Assembly (NCBI GenBank): GCA_026414975.1
Contig: JAOAHZ010000011.1
Span: 1-64,000 of the forward strand
Reading direction: 5' to 3'
From: Bacteroidia bacterium
Lineage (GTDB): Bacteria; Bacteroidota; Bacteroidia; SpSt-205
Length of the DNA: 64,000 bases
The notes under the pieces were generated by a model. It ran no database searches. It had not been told where the DNA came from and was given only the letters and a program-made list of their open reading frames with translations. The position numbers and the translations under genes were made by a program. This document shows positions 17,827-26,541 of the stretch, in pieces (position 1 is the stretch's first letter; each line of letters starts with the position of its first letter).

Positions 17827-18174
17827 ATGGCAGTCAAGCTAAGGCTACGACGAGATGGGCGCACCCATTATGCTTTTTTTCACTTGGTAGCTGCTGATAG
17901 CCGGGCACCGCGCGACGGACGATTTATAGAAAAATTAGGCTATTACAACCCCAATACTCATCCCCCTGAAATCAAGTTTGACCATGCCCGAGTCCTATAC
18001 TGGTTGCAGAATGGTGCCCAGCCCACGGAAACTGTACGGTCCCTCCTTTCCAAAGAGGGTATTCTTCTCAAGCTACACCTCTGGCGCAAAGGCAAAACCT
18101 CAGAAGAAATAGAAGCAGCCTACAACGCGTGGAAAGCCCAGAAGGAAGCTCGGCTTGCAGCGAAGACCAAGTAA
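17827..18174 (+). CDS. rpsP: 30S ribosomal protein S16
   Basis: This 115-residue protein has the S16 start MAVKLRLRRDGRTHYAFFHL followed by VAADSRAPRDGRFIEKLGYY and NPNTHPP. The C-terminal Lys/Ala-rich tail is longer than in E. coli S16, as is common in Bacteroidota. It is followed by rimM, overlapping it by 20 nt. The trmD and rplS genes that often complete this operon are absent; the next gene is convergent. The start is the only ATG that gives the conserved N-terminus. Confidence 0.97.
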   Translation: MAVKLRLRRDGRTHYAFFHLVAADSRAPRDGRFIEKLGYYNPNTHPPEIKFDHARVLYWLQNGAQPTETVRSLLSKEGILLKLHLWRKGKTSEEIEAAYNAWKAQKEARLAAKTK

Positions 18175-18790
18175 GGCAATAGGAGAGGAAGCCCCACCGC
18201 CAGCCCCAGCTTCTTTGACTGAACTCCCCTTAGAAAGGCTATTTCTTTGGGGAAAAGTTCGGCGGGCCCACGGATTGAGAGGGTATGTGATAGCTGAAAC
18301 ATTCTCAGAGGCCCCCAACCGCTACAACCTGAGTACTTTTTGGATATGTAGAGGATCGGTAGCGGTGCCTCATCCAGTTAGCCACATCGCACCCCTTAGG
18401 TCAAAAAACACCCGAAATATTCCGCTTCGTTGGTGGTATCTACGCTTCCAAGGCGTGGAAAACCGAACGGAAGCCGAAAGATGGGTAAAAGCCGAGCTTT
18501 ACCTTCCTCGCGACTACCTACCACCCCTGCTTGACGATAAACAGTTTTACTATGTGGAGGCTATTGGGGCACAAGTCGCAGACGAACAGGGTAAAACCCG
18601 AGGTACCGTCCGCTATATTCAGATGGGAACAGCCTACGACTTTTTCATCGTAGAGAATGAAGCCAACGAAACATTCTGGATTCCCGCCCCATTCGTGAAG
18701 CGTATAAATCGCACTACGCTCCCCTTTACCCTTGAGGTAGAAGGACCCGACGGTATATGGGACCCTTCTCTAGCTAAAGGAAAGCCCTAA
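18155..18790 (+). CDS. rimM: Ribosome maturation factor RimM
   Basis: RimM assists 16S processing and assembly of the 30S head, where S19 and S16 bind. This 211-residue protein has the N-terminal RimM barrel (FLWGKVRRAHGLRG, then VIAETFSE), the linker FQGVENRTEAERWVKAELYL and a C-terminal PRC-barrel-like half (YYVEAIGAQVADEQG). The first possible start is a TTG inside rpsP; a TTG near 18215 (LTELPLERL) would remove an Ala/Pro-rich extension and is an equally credible start. The adjacency rpsP-rimM is conserved in bacteria. Confidence 0.9.
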   Translation: MQRRPSKAIGEEAPPPAPASLTELPLERLFLWGKVRRAHGLRGYVIAETFSEAPNRYNLSTFWICRGSVAVPHPVSHIAPLRSKNTRNIPLRWWYLRFQGVENRTEAERWVKAELYLPRDYLPPLLDDKQFYYVEAIGAQVADEQGKTRGTVRYIQMGTAYDFFIVENEANETFWIPAPFVKRINRTTLPFTLEVEGPDGIWDPSLAKGKP

Positions 18791-18838
18791 AGACAGCAAG
18801 CGGTTATTTGCGCTTTCTAAAAAACTCTGCACTCTAAA

Positions 18839-18851
18839 CGGGCTGCGCCCG
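18839..18851 (+). terminator. Small hairpin after rimM
   Basis: CGGGC-TGC-GCCCG lies about 50 nt after rimM and is followed by a T-rich stretch (TTACTTTTAC). It is a possible terminator of the rpsP-rimM unit. Confidence 0.4.
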
Positions 18852-18944
18852 ACTTACTTTTACTCTTCGGTCATGAGCCAAGGCTGCGGTGCTCTTTTTG
18901 CTAAGCTCCTTTCAAGGAGATATGCTCATTCCAGAGAAAACCCC

Positions 18945-20963
18945 TTACCAACTTGCCGAGACCCCTATGCGCACCAGCCGTCCCAAGAAGGGCATGTTCC
19001 CTACGCTAAGGTGGTCCCACCCGTAGGCATTGAAAAGGTTTTCCACGCTTGCGGTGAAATAGAAGATTTGGGCTGCTCGCTCCCATACCCGATAGGCGTA
19101 TCTCACATGAGCCAGCCAATACGCTGGCGAGTAATCCTCTATGTATATCGTACGAGATAAATGAGATTGAGCTGCTGCTCCGTACACCTCCAAACTGAAC
19201 TGATGACGGCGATATTGTCGGGTATAACGGAGCCGTCCGAAAAAGGGATAAATCCACGGAAGAGGTTCTCGCAGAGTTTGATGCCAACCCTTCGTATATC
19301 CCATCCAACCCTCTAATAAATCCAGAGATGATAGATGAACAGAGCCATGAGCGGTAAAGCCAACAGTGTAAGCGGATCCAGTATTTTTGAGGATTCGCCA
19401 TTGCTGGCGGGTACTGTTCCCACTCGCTCCGATGGGCAAAAAGGTAATCGGGGAAATGTATTCATGAATCTGGTTGAAAAAGGCAGACAATTGACCCATC
19501 CAAAGACCCCGTCTGTATTCGTAAGAAAGCTCTGTGCGCAAAAGCCGCTCGGGCTTCAATGTAGAGTTTCCCATTTGGATGCTATTGTCCATCGGCACAT
19601 ATAGATAATATGCATACAGCTCGGTATGGGTAGGGGCTCGTGTGCCGATAGATACCAACCCGCGAACGCTATGGCCTCCAAAGGTATAGCTGCTTCTAAG
19701 AATGGCTTCGTACGTTAGAAATTGACGCTGGGCTACGCTACCCCCTGCGTACGCTTCCTGATAAAGACGTAAGGGGATAAAGCCTACTGTATCTCCTACC
19801 GCATAGCTAAATGCGTTAAGTCGCCCCTCTACCTGTGTTCGCCAAGCCCCCTTTTGATAAACGACGGAAAGAGCAGAGCCACCTTGGCGAAACCGAATAT
19901 CGGGGAGGTTGGCGAGCCGCATGGGCGTACCCCCATCTATAGGAAGCATGTCCATTTGAGCCCGTATAGCGCTGAAGGTGTATTCACTGCGCTGATGAAT
20001 CTCAAACGACTCGCTTTTTAGCCACCGAAGCTCCCACACCCCACCGATGGTATAGGTCAACCCCTTCATCGGCATGTACATATTCGGCATAACCAAGCGA
20101 CCCCGAATTTCTGTCTCTGAACGCCCCTCGTCAGTCATGTCATGATAGACCGTATTAGCATATAAACGCAACACCGATACTTCTTTCCACAGGTGTCGTA
20201 GACTTGCCATGTGCATAGCACTATGACGAGCGTCCATGATGAGGGCCGGATAAGCCACATCATAGAAATAATCCCCTAAGTAGCTGACTTCTACGGCATG
20301 AGCCTCCGAGAGATTATACCGCAGCGCTGTATAAGCATTCAGTTTGCGCAGAGAGGGAAGATGAAGGACGGTGTCGCGCTCCCATGCGCTGTCTTCTCGG
20401 GCAAAGGGGGTCAGAAGATTTTTACCTATTCTGTAGTCCGTGCCTAATCTGAAGGTTAGAGCCGAAGCCAAAGCGAGTGGACCTATCTTCTGTCGATGGT
20501 GAGCGCTGAAAAGGAGCCGATGGTAGTTGTCGCCGAGTAGCAGAACAGCTTGTCCGCCAGCCGGTCCCTCAGGGGAGAAAAGTTCTATGTTGAGGGTAGG
20601 CGTAGCGCCCCAATTACTCATTGTCCGCCAGGTGGCGTAGTCTATCACAGCGGTTTCTACAAAAGTCAATACAGGGTCCATCCGATCTACACAAGCAGGC
20701 AGGAGCCGCATCCCGTCAATCGTTATTTGAGTCTGTTGGGGCATAAGACCCTGATACACTACCTCTTGGGCAAATGGCACGCTCCGATAGACCCCCTGCG
20801 TACCCGGAGCTAATCGGAATACTTTCTCGGCATTACCTTCACTGACAGAGGCTGAGAGAGACCGGAGAGCTTCTATGCGAACCGTATCCACTTGATAGGA
20901 ACGGACAGAATCTTCTTGCGACCAAAGGAAGCCTACCAGCAGAATAAGGCGCTTGCCTCCCAC
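18945..20963 (-). CDS. TonB-dependent outer-membrane receptor
   Basis: This 672-residue protein has a short signal peptide ending WS|Q, a plug-like domain (VRIEALRSLSASVSEG through ITIDGMRLLPACVD) and a long beta-barrel with alternating aromatic strands, ending in the aromatic-rich segment LVRIGVSASW. It lacks the carboxypeptidase-like N-terminal domain of the SusC group; the GMRLLPACVDRMDP stretch resembles metal- or siderophore-type receptors. The substrate is unknown. No SusD partner is adjacent. The start was moved to GTG 20963 because TATATTTG ends exactly 5 nt upstream; a TTG lies one codon further up. Confidence 0.82.
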   Translation of the reverse strand: MGGKRLILLVGFLWSQEDSVRSYQVDTVRIEALRSLSASVSEGNAEKVFRLAPGTQGVYRSVPFAQEVVYQGLMPQQTQITIDGMRLLPACVDRMDPVLTFVETAVIDYATWRTMSNWGATPTLNIELFSPEGPAGGQAVLLLGDNYHRLLFSAHHRQKIGPLALASALTFRLGTDYRIGKNLLTPFAREDSAWERDTVLHLPSLRKLNAYTALRYNLSEAHAVEVSYLGDYFYDVAYPALIMDARHSAMHMASLRHLWKEVSVLRLYANTVYHDMTDEGRSETEIRGRLVMPNMYMPMKGLTYTIGGVWELRWLKSESFEIHQRSEYTFSAIRAQMDMLPIDGGTPMRLANLPDIRFRQGGSALSVVYQKGAWRTQVEGRLNAFSYAVGDTVGFIPLRLYQEAYAGGSVAQRQFLTYEAILRSSYTFGGHSVRGLVSIGTRAPTHTELYAYYLYVPMDNSIQMGNSTLKPERLLRTELSYEYRRGLWMGQLSAFFNQIHEYISPITFLPIGASGNSTRQQWRILKNTGSAYTVGFTAHGSVHLSSLDLLEGWMGYTKGWHQTLREPLPWIYPFFGRLRYTRQYRRHQFSLEVYGAAAQSHLSRTIYIEDYSPAYWLAHVRYAYRVWERAAQIFYFTASVENLFNAYGWDHLSVGNMPFLGRLVRIGVSASW

Positions 20964-20968
20964 CAAAA

Positions 20969-20976
20969 CAAATATA
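20969..20976 (-). promoter_or_regulatory. -7 element (TATATTTG) of the TonB receptor gene
   Basis: Full match to TAnnTTTG on the minus strand, 5 nt before GTG 20963. Confidence 0.6.
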
Positions 20977-21113
20977 GCCCAAGAGAAAAGGCCCGAAGAA
21001 AGGGTGTTTTGAGGATGAGGGCGGTTGATGCTATCTCGCTAGGAGCTTAGCTGACCATAGAGGTGTAGAGCGACTCAGGGATTCCCAGAAAGGGGTCGAT
21101 CCGACCTCTGCAT

Positions 21114-22649
21114 CTACCACAGCTCTAATAGACGATAATCCACACCAGGCCAAAAATGAGCGGGTTTAGGACCAGCATATTTTTTTAGCCACTCAGATAG
21201 GCGCGTTCGCTCCTCTGGATAAGCCCGCACTAACCAAGCTATTTGGCGTTTCCTCACCAGCTTCTCTATCTGAATAGCTTTGGTCTCCTCAACGGATAAG
21301 CGCTTCCGAACAAGCTCCATTCCCTCCAAAGCATCAAACCCTTCTATACCAGGTAACCCTTTGATATAGCGGCGCTTTTTAGATGGTTTCTTAGCTGGCT
21401 GAGGCACCCAAACCTCTAACTGCTTGAGCGCCCAAACTTTACGCTTTTCCAGCTTAGGTTTTTTCAGGAAACGGCCTTTTTTATCCGAGAAATGCGCCAA
21501 CACATAGACCCGATACCCCATCACATAGCCTGCTACGGGCACGCGCCCATAGGCTTGGGTATTGACCCATTCACTGATAGAAACGCCGCTATAGGCGCTA
21601 ACGAGTTGGCAGTGCTTTTTATGACGAGTGAATAAATAGCGAAGGTCATGGGCAAAGCGCTCGGTAGCGGTCATTACACCCCTTCTTTGAGCATCACAGG
21701 GCACATCGTAAGCCTCAGGCAAACGATGCCTGATTACAGGAGCGCTACAACTGTACCGATCAAAACTTTTATGCGGTACCGGGGGCGGCAAACAGGCTAC
21801 TTGCTCATACCGCTTAGGCGCCAGATGGAATAGACGAGGTGGTTTGCAAGCATAGCGATCAAAGTTCTTGTGAGGTATAGCTGGCGGCTGGCAAGTTTGG
21901 GTTGGTTCGGGTCGCTTGTGTCGCACAACGGGAGGAAAGCAACTCACTTTTTCTGTCAAACGATCTCGTGGAGGAGGTGGAGGCTCGCAGGCTGAACGAG
22001 AGGGCTGACGATGGCGGATCGGACGCTGGCTGTAAAGCATACCCTCTGGAGCTCTGCGATGACGCAGAGACTTTGGCTGGAAAGTATAGCGTTCAGCCCG
22101 ACGGGAACGAGAGATGTTGTAGGCTTGGAACCGCTGGCGTTCTGCCCGCATCAGGGCACGCTGCTGACGACGACTCTCCCGAAGCGCTAGTCGTTCAGCC
22201 CGCTTGTAGGCCCGATGCTGATGACGATACGCCCGAAGAACATGCCGCTCAGCTTGTCTTCGGTGCCTAATCCTCGGAGAATAAGGCTGGAAAGCCTCCT
22301 GCCGCTCTAAAGGCTTATGACGAGCTGAGTAAGTCGGCATACGAAAGCGTTCAGAACGGCGTCGGTGGATGACAGGCGACTCATAAGGACTGAATGATTC
22401 CTGTCGCCGAATAGAAGAGTGTTCTGGCGCAGAGGTTGAAGTACGAAATCGCTCGGCTTTGTTGGCTCGTTTGGGGTAACCGTACCTATCTACGCGAGCT
22501 TCAGCTCGCCGTAAGGAGCGGCGGCGAGGCTTCTCCTCAGAAACCTCCACTTTCTCAGGACAGTTTGGGCCCGTACATTTCTCTCGGGAACGCAATTTCT
22601 GACCCCATGCCCCCCCTAAAATAAGGAATACAGCCCAGAAATAACGCAT
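21114..22649 (-). CDS. Secreted, very basic tandem-repeat protein of unknown function
   Basis: I do not recognise a family. The 511-residue protein has a signal peptide (MRYFWAVFLILGGAWG, then Gln). Residues about 41-318 consist of some 16 degenerate units of 15-18 residues, each ending near RRAE/RxxE and carrying a R-H-K/R or H-R-R core. In the first units the anchor position is Phe, Leu or Tyr (RYTFQP, EAFQPY). In the last it is Cys (CEPP, CFPP, CQPP, CKPP, CLPP, CSAP), with Cys at 221, 237, 253, 268, 286, 301 and 318. A Lys/Arg-rich C-terminal domain (about 330-511) has no visible repeat. The net charge is strongly positive, suggesting binding to a polyanion or a disulfide-linked envelope scaffold; this is inference. 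A GATATTTG element lies 16 nt before the ATG. Confidence 0.75.
   Translation of the reverse strand: MRYFWAVFLILGGAWGQKLRSREKCTGPNCPEKVEVSEEKPRRRSLRRAEARVDRYGYPKRANKAERFRTSTSAPEHSSIRRQESFSPYESPVIHRRRSERFRMPTYSARHKPLERQEAFQPYSPRIRHRRQAERHVLRAYRHQHRAYKRAERLALRESRRQQRALMRAERQRFQAYNISRSRRAERYTFQPKSLRHRRAPEGMLYSQRPIRHRQPSRSACEPPPPPRDRLTEKVSCFPPVVRHKRPEPTQTCQPPAIPHKNFDRYACKPPRLFHLAPKRYEQVACLPPPVPHKSFDRYSCSAPVIRHRLPEAYDVPCDAQRRGVMTATERFAHDLRYLFTRHKKHCQLVSAYSGVSISEWVNTQAYGRVPVAGYVMGYRVYVLAHFSDKKGRFLKKPKLEKRKVWALKQLEVWVPQPAKKPSKKRRYIKGLPGIEGFDALEGMELVRKRLSVEETKAIQIEKLVRKRQIAWLVRAYPEERTRLSEWLKKYAGPKPAHFWPGVDYRLLELW
21696..22529 (-). repeat. Degenerate 15-18-residue coding repeats (about 16 units)
   Basis: Within the basic secreted protein, units align on a pattern of aromatic-or-Cys, then Pro, then His-Lys/Arg, then a terminal Glu/Asp. 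The last six intervals between Cys are 16, 16, 15, 18, 15 and 17 residues. Divergence between units is high, so this is an old expansion and not recent slippage. Confidence 0.7.
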
Positions 22650-22712
22650 ACACCAGCTGCTTCGGCAAATATCGTGAGATTTCGGACTTTTGTCTTCACC
22701 TATTCCACATCC

Positions 22713-23783
22713 TTACTTGACAGAGGGCAAAGCCTCTAATCTATAGGCGCTCAGGCCAGGCAATCTAAAAGTCCGCCTATAAGTTAGCCGTATCCACAAG
22801 CCCATGAGCCGCCAAAGTCCCCATTTTTCACGCAGGTACTTTATCGTACTGGGCAGAGAGCTCCAGAAATACTTGGAAACCTCTACCGCAAAACTCGGCT
22901 CCATGTAGCAGTTTATGACGCAGCCTTCACAAAAGGCGAACCGTCCTTCTAAGCGCCTCAAATGTGCAATAGTCGGAGAGTGGTACAGCTCATACAAACG
23001 CCCTTGAATAGGGAAACGATAGCCTTGCTCATGAGCATGGTAACATGGCAAAAGCAGCTCATCCATAGGCGAAATAACCACCGCAGCCGAGGCAGCTCTA
23101 CAGACGGGGTCGTAGATAGAGTTTCCACCAGCTTCTCGCAACCGCAGGAAGGCTTCATTTAGGTAGATGTACTTTCGGCGAGCCCAACGACTTAGTTCTC
23201 GGAGGACCTCGGCTGGGAGAGTAGCGGCTCCCAGACCATTGTAGGCAAAGATGGGATTCAGAATCAAAATCAACCTATATGGCTCGGCAAAGCGGCGATA
23301 GACCGCCTCTATGTCCATCCAGTTCTCTTCTGTAACAGTGAAGAGAATGTCGGGATGCTCGCCGAGTTTTCGGGCAACCCGAATACTTTCCTCAAAAAAT
23401 TCAAAGCAGGGCACATTACCCCTCAAGCGGTTGTGCTTCTCGGCTGTGGCAGCATCTAAAGAGAAGTGGAGCATGTCTATTTTGCCTGCCAACTCTTTGG
23501 CTCGCTTGGGGTAGAGCAGGGTGTTGGTTGTGACCGTGGTTAGAAAGCCCATTCGCTGGGCCATATCCAAGAACGCTGGCAGCTTCTGATGCAGGAGCGG
23601 CTCCCCTCCTGTGAAGTCTATAATCCGCACCCCTAAACGCCTGAGGTCTCTCAGGTTGCGAGCTACGCTCTCTTCAGTGGCATAGGGCGAAGGCTTTTCC
23701 CAAATATCACAAAAGCTACAAGCGGCGTTGCATCGGTAGGTAAGGTAGTAATTGCAAAGAACAGGATGGGTAATCAGGCGCAT
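22713..23783 (-). CDS. Radical SAM protein with C-terminal Cys motifs
   Basis: This 356-residue protein binds a 4Fe-4S cluster through CNAACSFCD (CxxxCxxC), followed by the GGEPLL motif of radical SAM enzymes and the FSLDAATAEKH strand. C-terminal Cys (PVCRAA, LLPCYHAH, FCEGCVINCYME) resemble a SPASM-like auxiliary-cluster region. A basic amphipathic tail follows. The true start is ATG 23783 (MRLITHPVLCNYYLTYRCN); the frame extends further upstream only inside mpl. It follows mpl by 2 nt and is cotranscribed with it, so a role in envelope or sugar-lipid modification is possible, but the substrate is unknown. Confidence 0.86.
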   Translation of the reverse strand: MRLITHPVLCNYYLTYRCNAACSFCDIWEKPSPYATEESVARNLRDLRRLGVRIIDFTGGEPLLHQKLPAFLDMAQRMGFLTTVTTNTLLYPKRAKELAGKIDMLHFSLDAATAEKHNRLRGNVPCFEFFEESIRVARKLGEHPDILFTVTEENWMDIEAVYRRFAEPYRLILILNPIFAYNGLGAATLPAEVLRELSRWARRKYIYLNEAFLRLREAGGNSIYDPVCRAASAAVVISPMDELLLPCYHAHEQGYRFPIQGRLYELYHSPTIAHLRRLEGRFAFCEGCVINCYMEPSFAVEVSKYFWSSLPSTIKYLREKWGLWRLMGLWIRLTYRRTFRLPGLSAYRLEALPSVK

Positions 23784-23785
23784 CC

Positions 23786-25132
23786 TCAAGGAATACCGAT
23801 ATCTTGAGGGGTAAGCCCAGCAAAGGTCCCAGAAGAAAGGAGTAAAATAGCTCGGGGGGGATGATGGAAGGCTTCGCATAAAGCGGTCGCCAGAGCCTGA
23901 CGGTCGGAAAACCACCGAACACCCTTGCCTAAGCTCATTCGCAGGGACACAGGGTCAGCTCCCTTTTCCCATGCTACCTTTTCATCCAAAAATATCCAGC
24001 ATTCCTTAGCCGACCGCACGGCCTTTTGGTATTGAGTAGCATACGAGGGTTGAAGGCTGCTATAAGTGTGAAGCTCCAAAACAACTGTCAAAGGTAGCTT
24101 GGGGAATGTCTCTCGGACGGCTTGGATGACGGCTTGAACCTTGCTGGGGGCATGAGCAAAGTCCCGCACCACCACCCGTTCAGCGTCTCTGTACCACACG
24201 ACTTGCCGCTGCTCAGGCAGCTCAAAAGTGCTGAGAATCTCAGCAAAATCCCGATCCTCTACGAAAAATTCTTGGAGTAGGCGCCAGACAGCGGCAGCGT
24301 TGAGTAGGTTATGCCGCCCCCAAAAGCGGACCGGAACCACCCGACGACCCAACCGAACAAACCATCGTCCCTCTCGCCGGAAGTGAGGCAGTTCGTTATA
24401 CGGTATAGCCATCTGCCAACCGGGACGCAGGACCTTCTCTACCAAAAGTTTTACGCTGGGGTCGCTGGCATTGTAGAAGCACACACCTCCCTTAGGAAGG
24501 GTCTGAAGTAAGTGTTCAAAAACTTGGAGATATCGCTCAGGAGTGGGATACACATTAGCGTGATCCCATGCTATACCATTCAGAATAAGCCAGTGCGGAC
24601 GATAGACCGCTGCTTTGGGTTGGGGATTGAGAGCGGAGGCAGGGTATTCGTCTCCCTCAAAGGTAAATGTAGGGGCATCGGTCAAGCGCAGCGTAGTCTG
24701 TAAGGCTGGCGTGCGCGCCCCGATAAGCCAGTCTACCGGTATTCCTAACTTCTGAAAGGCATAGACCAGCAGAGCGGTGGTGGTGGTTTTACCGTGGCTA
24801 CCAGCTACGACGATTCGGTGCTTTTGCTCGGCAGCTTTCGCAATAAAGGTTGGCATGTCTATAATAGGTAAGCCCAGCGCCTGAGCCCGTAGAAGCTCGG
24901 GGTTATCGGGACGAGCATGCATGCCTATTATTACCAGCTCTATGTCGGGGGAGAGTCGATCAGGAAACCAGCCTTCCTCAGGCGGCAGGAGATTCGCCGC
25001 TGCAAGACGAGAGCGAGCTGGCTCTTCTATGCGATTGTCGGACCCTGTTACGATATTGCCGGCTTGCTGGAGGTGAAGCGCTAAAGCATGCATCACACTG
25101 CCCCCAATCCCTATAATATGGACGCGCCGCAC
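23786..25132 (-). CDS. mpl: UDP-N-acetylmuramate:L-Ala-gamma-D-Glu-meso-DAP ligase
   Basis: This 448-residue Mur ligase is of the Mpl type, which reattaches recycled tripeptide to UDP-MurNAc. It starts VHIIGIGGSVMHALALHL, has the ATP-binding loop VAGSHGKTTTTALL, the central motif FEGDEYP (Mpl has FEGDEYD-like, where MurC has EADE) and WDHANVYPT. The DAP specificity agrees with the DNPR motif in MurE. The start is GTG 25132, 4 nt after TAACTTTG. The radical SAM gene follows by 2 nt. MurC itself is not in the window. Confidence 0.9.
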   Translation of the reverse strand: MRRVHIIGIGGSVMHALALHLQQAGNIVTGSDNRIEEPARSRLAAANLLPPEEGWFPDRLSPDIELVIIGMHARPDNPELLRAQALGLPIIDMPTFIAKAAEQKHRIVVAGSHGKTTTTALLVYAFQKLGIPVDWLIGARTPALQTTLRLTDAPTFTFEGDEYPASALNPQPKAAVYRPHWLILNGIAWDHANVYPTPERYLQVFEHLLQTLPKGGVCFYNASDPSVKLLVEKVLRPGWQMAIPYNELPHFRREGRWFVRLGRRVVPVRFWGRHNLLNAAAVWRLLQEFFVEDRDFAEILSTFELPEQRQVVWYRDAERVVVRDFAHAPSKVQAVIQAVRETFPKLPLTVVLELHTYSSLQPSYATQYQKAVRSAKECWIFLDEKVAWEKGADPVSLRMSLGKGVRWFSDRQALATALCEAFHHPPRAILLLSSGTFAGLTPQDIGIP

Positions 25133-25136
25133 TGTA

Positions 25137-25144
25137 CAAAGTTA
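25137..25144 (-). promoter_or_regulatory. -7 promoter element of mpl
   Basis: TAACTTTG on the minus strand ends 4 nt before the GTG start at 25132. Confidence 0.6.
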
Positions 25145-25192
25145 GCCCTGAGCTGAACGAAAGACAGGACCTACCCATTCAGCGCAAGGCTA

Positions 25193-26434
25193 CTACGAAA
25201 CGGGGGAAAAAAATCGTACGGTCTCCTCCAGAGCTTTGGCTAGCTGGTCTATTTCCTCAGGTAGATTGTAGAAAGCTAAAGAAGCCCGAGCGGTGGCTGG
25301 CACGCCCAGGGCTTCCATGAGAGGCTGGGCGCAGTGATGACCAACCCGAATGGCAATCCCCATCTGATCTAAAAACGTCCCCACATCGTGAGGGTGAATA
25401 TCACCCAAAGTGAAAGACCACAGGGAGCCTTTGGGGCGAGCTGAGCCGTAAAGCTTTAGGTTAGGAACAGCCCCGAGACGCTCTTCTGCGTAATCTGTCA
25501 AATAAGCCTCGTAAGTTTGAATAAAAGCCCATCCGACTTTTTGGATGTAGCGAATAGCTTCGGCGAGCGCTACAGCTTCGGCAATAGCAGGCGTACCGGC
25601 TTCAAACTTAGCTGGGAGAGATGCAAAGAGAGACCCTTCCCATCGCACTCGCCTAATCATGTCGCCTCCACCCTGATAGGGTGGTAGTTTATCTCCCCAA
25701 GGACGCCGCATGTACAGAACGCCAATACCCGTAGGCCCATACAGCTTGTGCCCCGAAAAAACCAGAAAATCTACCCCCCAATCCTCCACGGACAGCGGAC
25801 GATGTACCACCGCTTGACAAGCGTCCACAAGCACGGGTATGCCTCTTTGGTGAGCCACTTTCGTTATCTCAGCGATGGGCATTTCCGTCCCTAAGACATT
25901 AGACATTCCTGTAATCGCAATGAGCCGGGAGCGGGATGAAAGGCTCTCGTGAAAGCTCGCCCAGTCAAAGCGACCATCCTCCCCAAGGGGAACAGGGACT
26001 AAGCGTATGGGTATTTCTTCAGCGACTAAGTGCCAAGGCACAATATTAGCGTGATGCTCGGCAATCGTGAGAATGATCTCATCATGAGGCTGAAAGTAAA
26101 CCCGGCGCAGGCCGTTAGCAACAAGGTTGATGCCTTCCGTAGCTCCCCGCACAAATACTATCTCTTCAGAGGATGCCGCTCCGATAAACTCCGCCACAGT
26201 CTCTCGAGCCGACTCATACAAGCTCGTGGCTTCCTGACTCAGCCAATGAACACCTCGATGGATGTTTGCGTTGTACCTTCGGAAGAACTGGGCTATCGCC
26301 TGAATGACGACCTCGGGCTTCTGGGCTGTTGCAGCATTATCTAAATAAATGAGTGGGCGCCCCGACGGATGCATCTGGCTCAGCAGAGGGAAGTCGGATC
26401 GCCATCGTTTTGCTTCACGGACAAGGTCTTTCAT
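25193..26434 (-). CDS. sufS: Cysteine desulfurase SufS
   Basis: This 413-residue class V aminotransferase-fold PLP enzyme mobilises sulfur for Fe-S cluster assembly. Visible features are IYLDNAATAQKP, the PLP-binding Lys in FSGHKLYGPTG, the pre-loop RGATEGINLVAN and the catalytic Cys in RVGHHCAQP, whose context is of the SufS/CsdA group. It is alone: sufB, sufC, sufD and sufE are not adjacent. ATG 26434 (MKDLVREAKRWRSDF) is the conserved start. Here the TATATTTG element is 16 nt upstream, so this mRNA has a short leader, unlike most neighbours. Confidence 0.94.
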   Translation of the reverse strand: MKDLVREAKRWRSDFPLLSQMHPSGRPLIYLDNAATAQKPEVVIQAIAQFFRRYNANIHRGVHWLSQEATSLYESARETVAEFIGAASSEEIVFVRGATEGINLVANGLRRVYFQPHDEIILTIAEHHANIVPWHLVAEEIPIRLVPVPLGEDGRFDWASFHESLSSRSRLIAITGMSNVLGTEMPIAEITKVAHQRGIPVLVDACQAVVHRPLSVEDWGVDFLVFSGHKLYGPTGIGVLYMRRPWGDKLPPYQGGGDMIRRVRWEGSLFASLPAKFEAGTPAIAEAVALAEAIRYIQKVGWAFIQTYEAYLTDYAEERLGAVPNLKLYGSARPKGSLWSFTLGDIHPHDVGTFLDQMGIAIRVGHHCAQPLMEALGVPATARASLAFYNLPEEIDQLAKALEETVRFFSPVS

Positions 26435-26450
26435 TTGGATAAGGTCTAAA

Positions 26451-26458
26451 CAAATATA
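26451..26458 (-). promoter_or_regulatory. -7 promoter element of sufS
   Basis: TATATTTG on the minus strand, 16 nt before the ATG. The implied leader is about 10 nt and contains AAGG. Confidence 0.5.
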
Positions 26459-26541
26459 CAAAGCCCACCGCGATTCGGTCGGACGGAGGAGCCTATCGCC
26501 CTGATTGTTTAGTAGGCTGGGACGAGGGAGGATTACTTAGC

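Noticed and set aside
21902-22270. 122-codon plus-strand open frame
   Set aside because: It is the antisense of the Arg-rich repeat region, whose codons avoid stops on the other strand. The minus-strand protein has a signal peptide and repeats.
23784-23915. N-terminal extension of the radical SAM frame into mpl
   Set aside because: The extension translates mpl sequence in another frame. MRLITHP at 23783 is directly followed by the conserved CxxxCxxC region.
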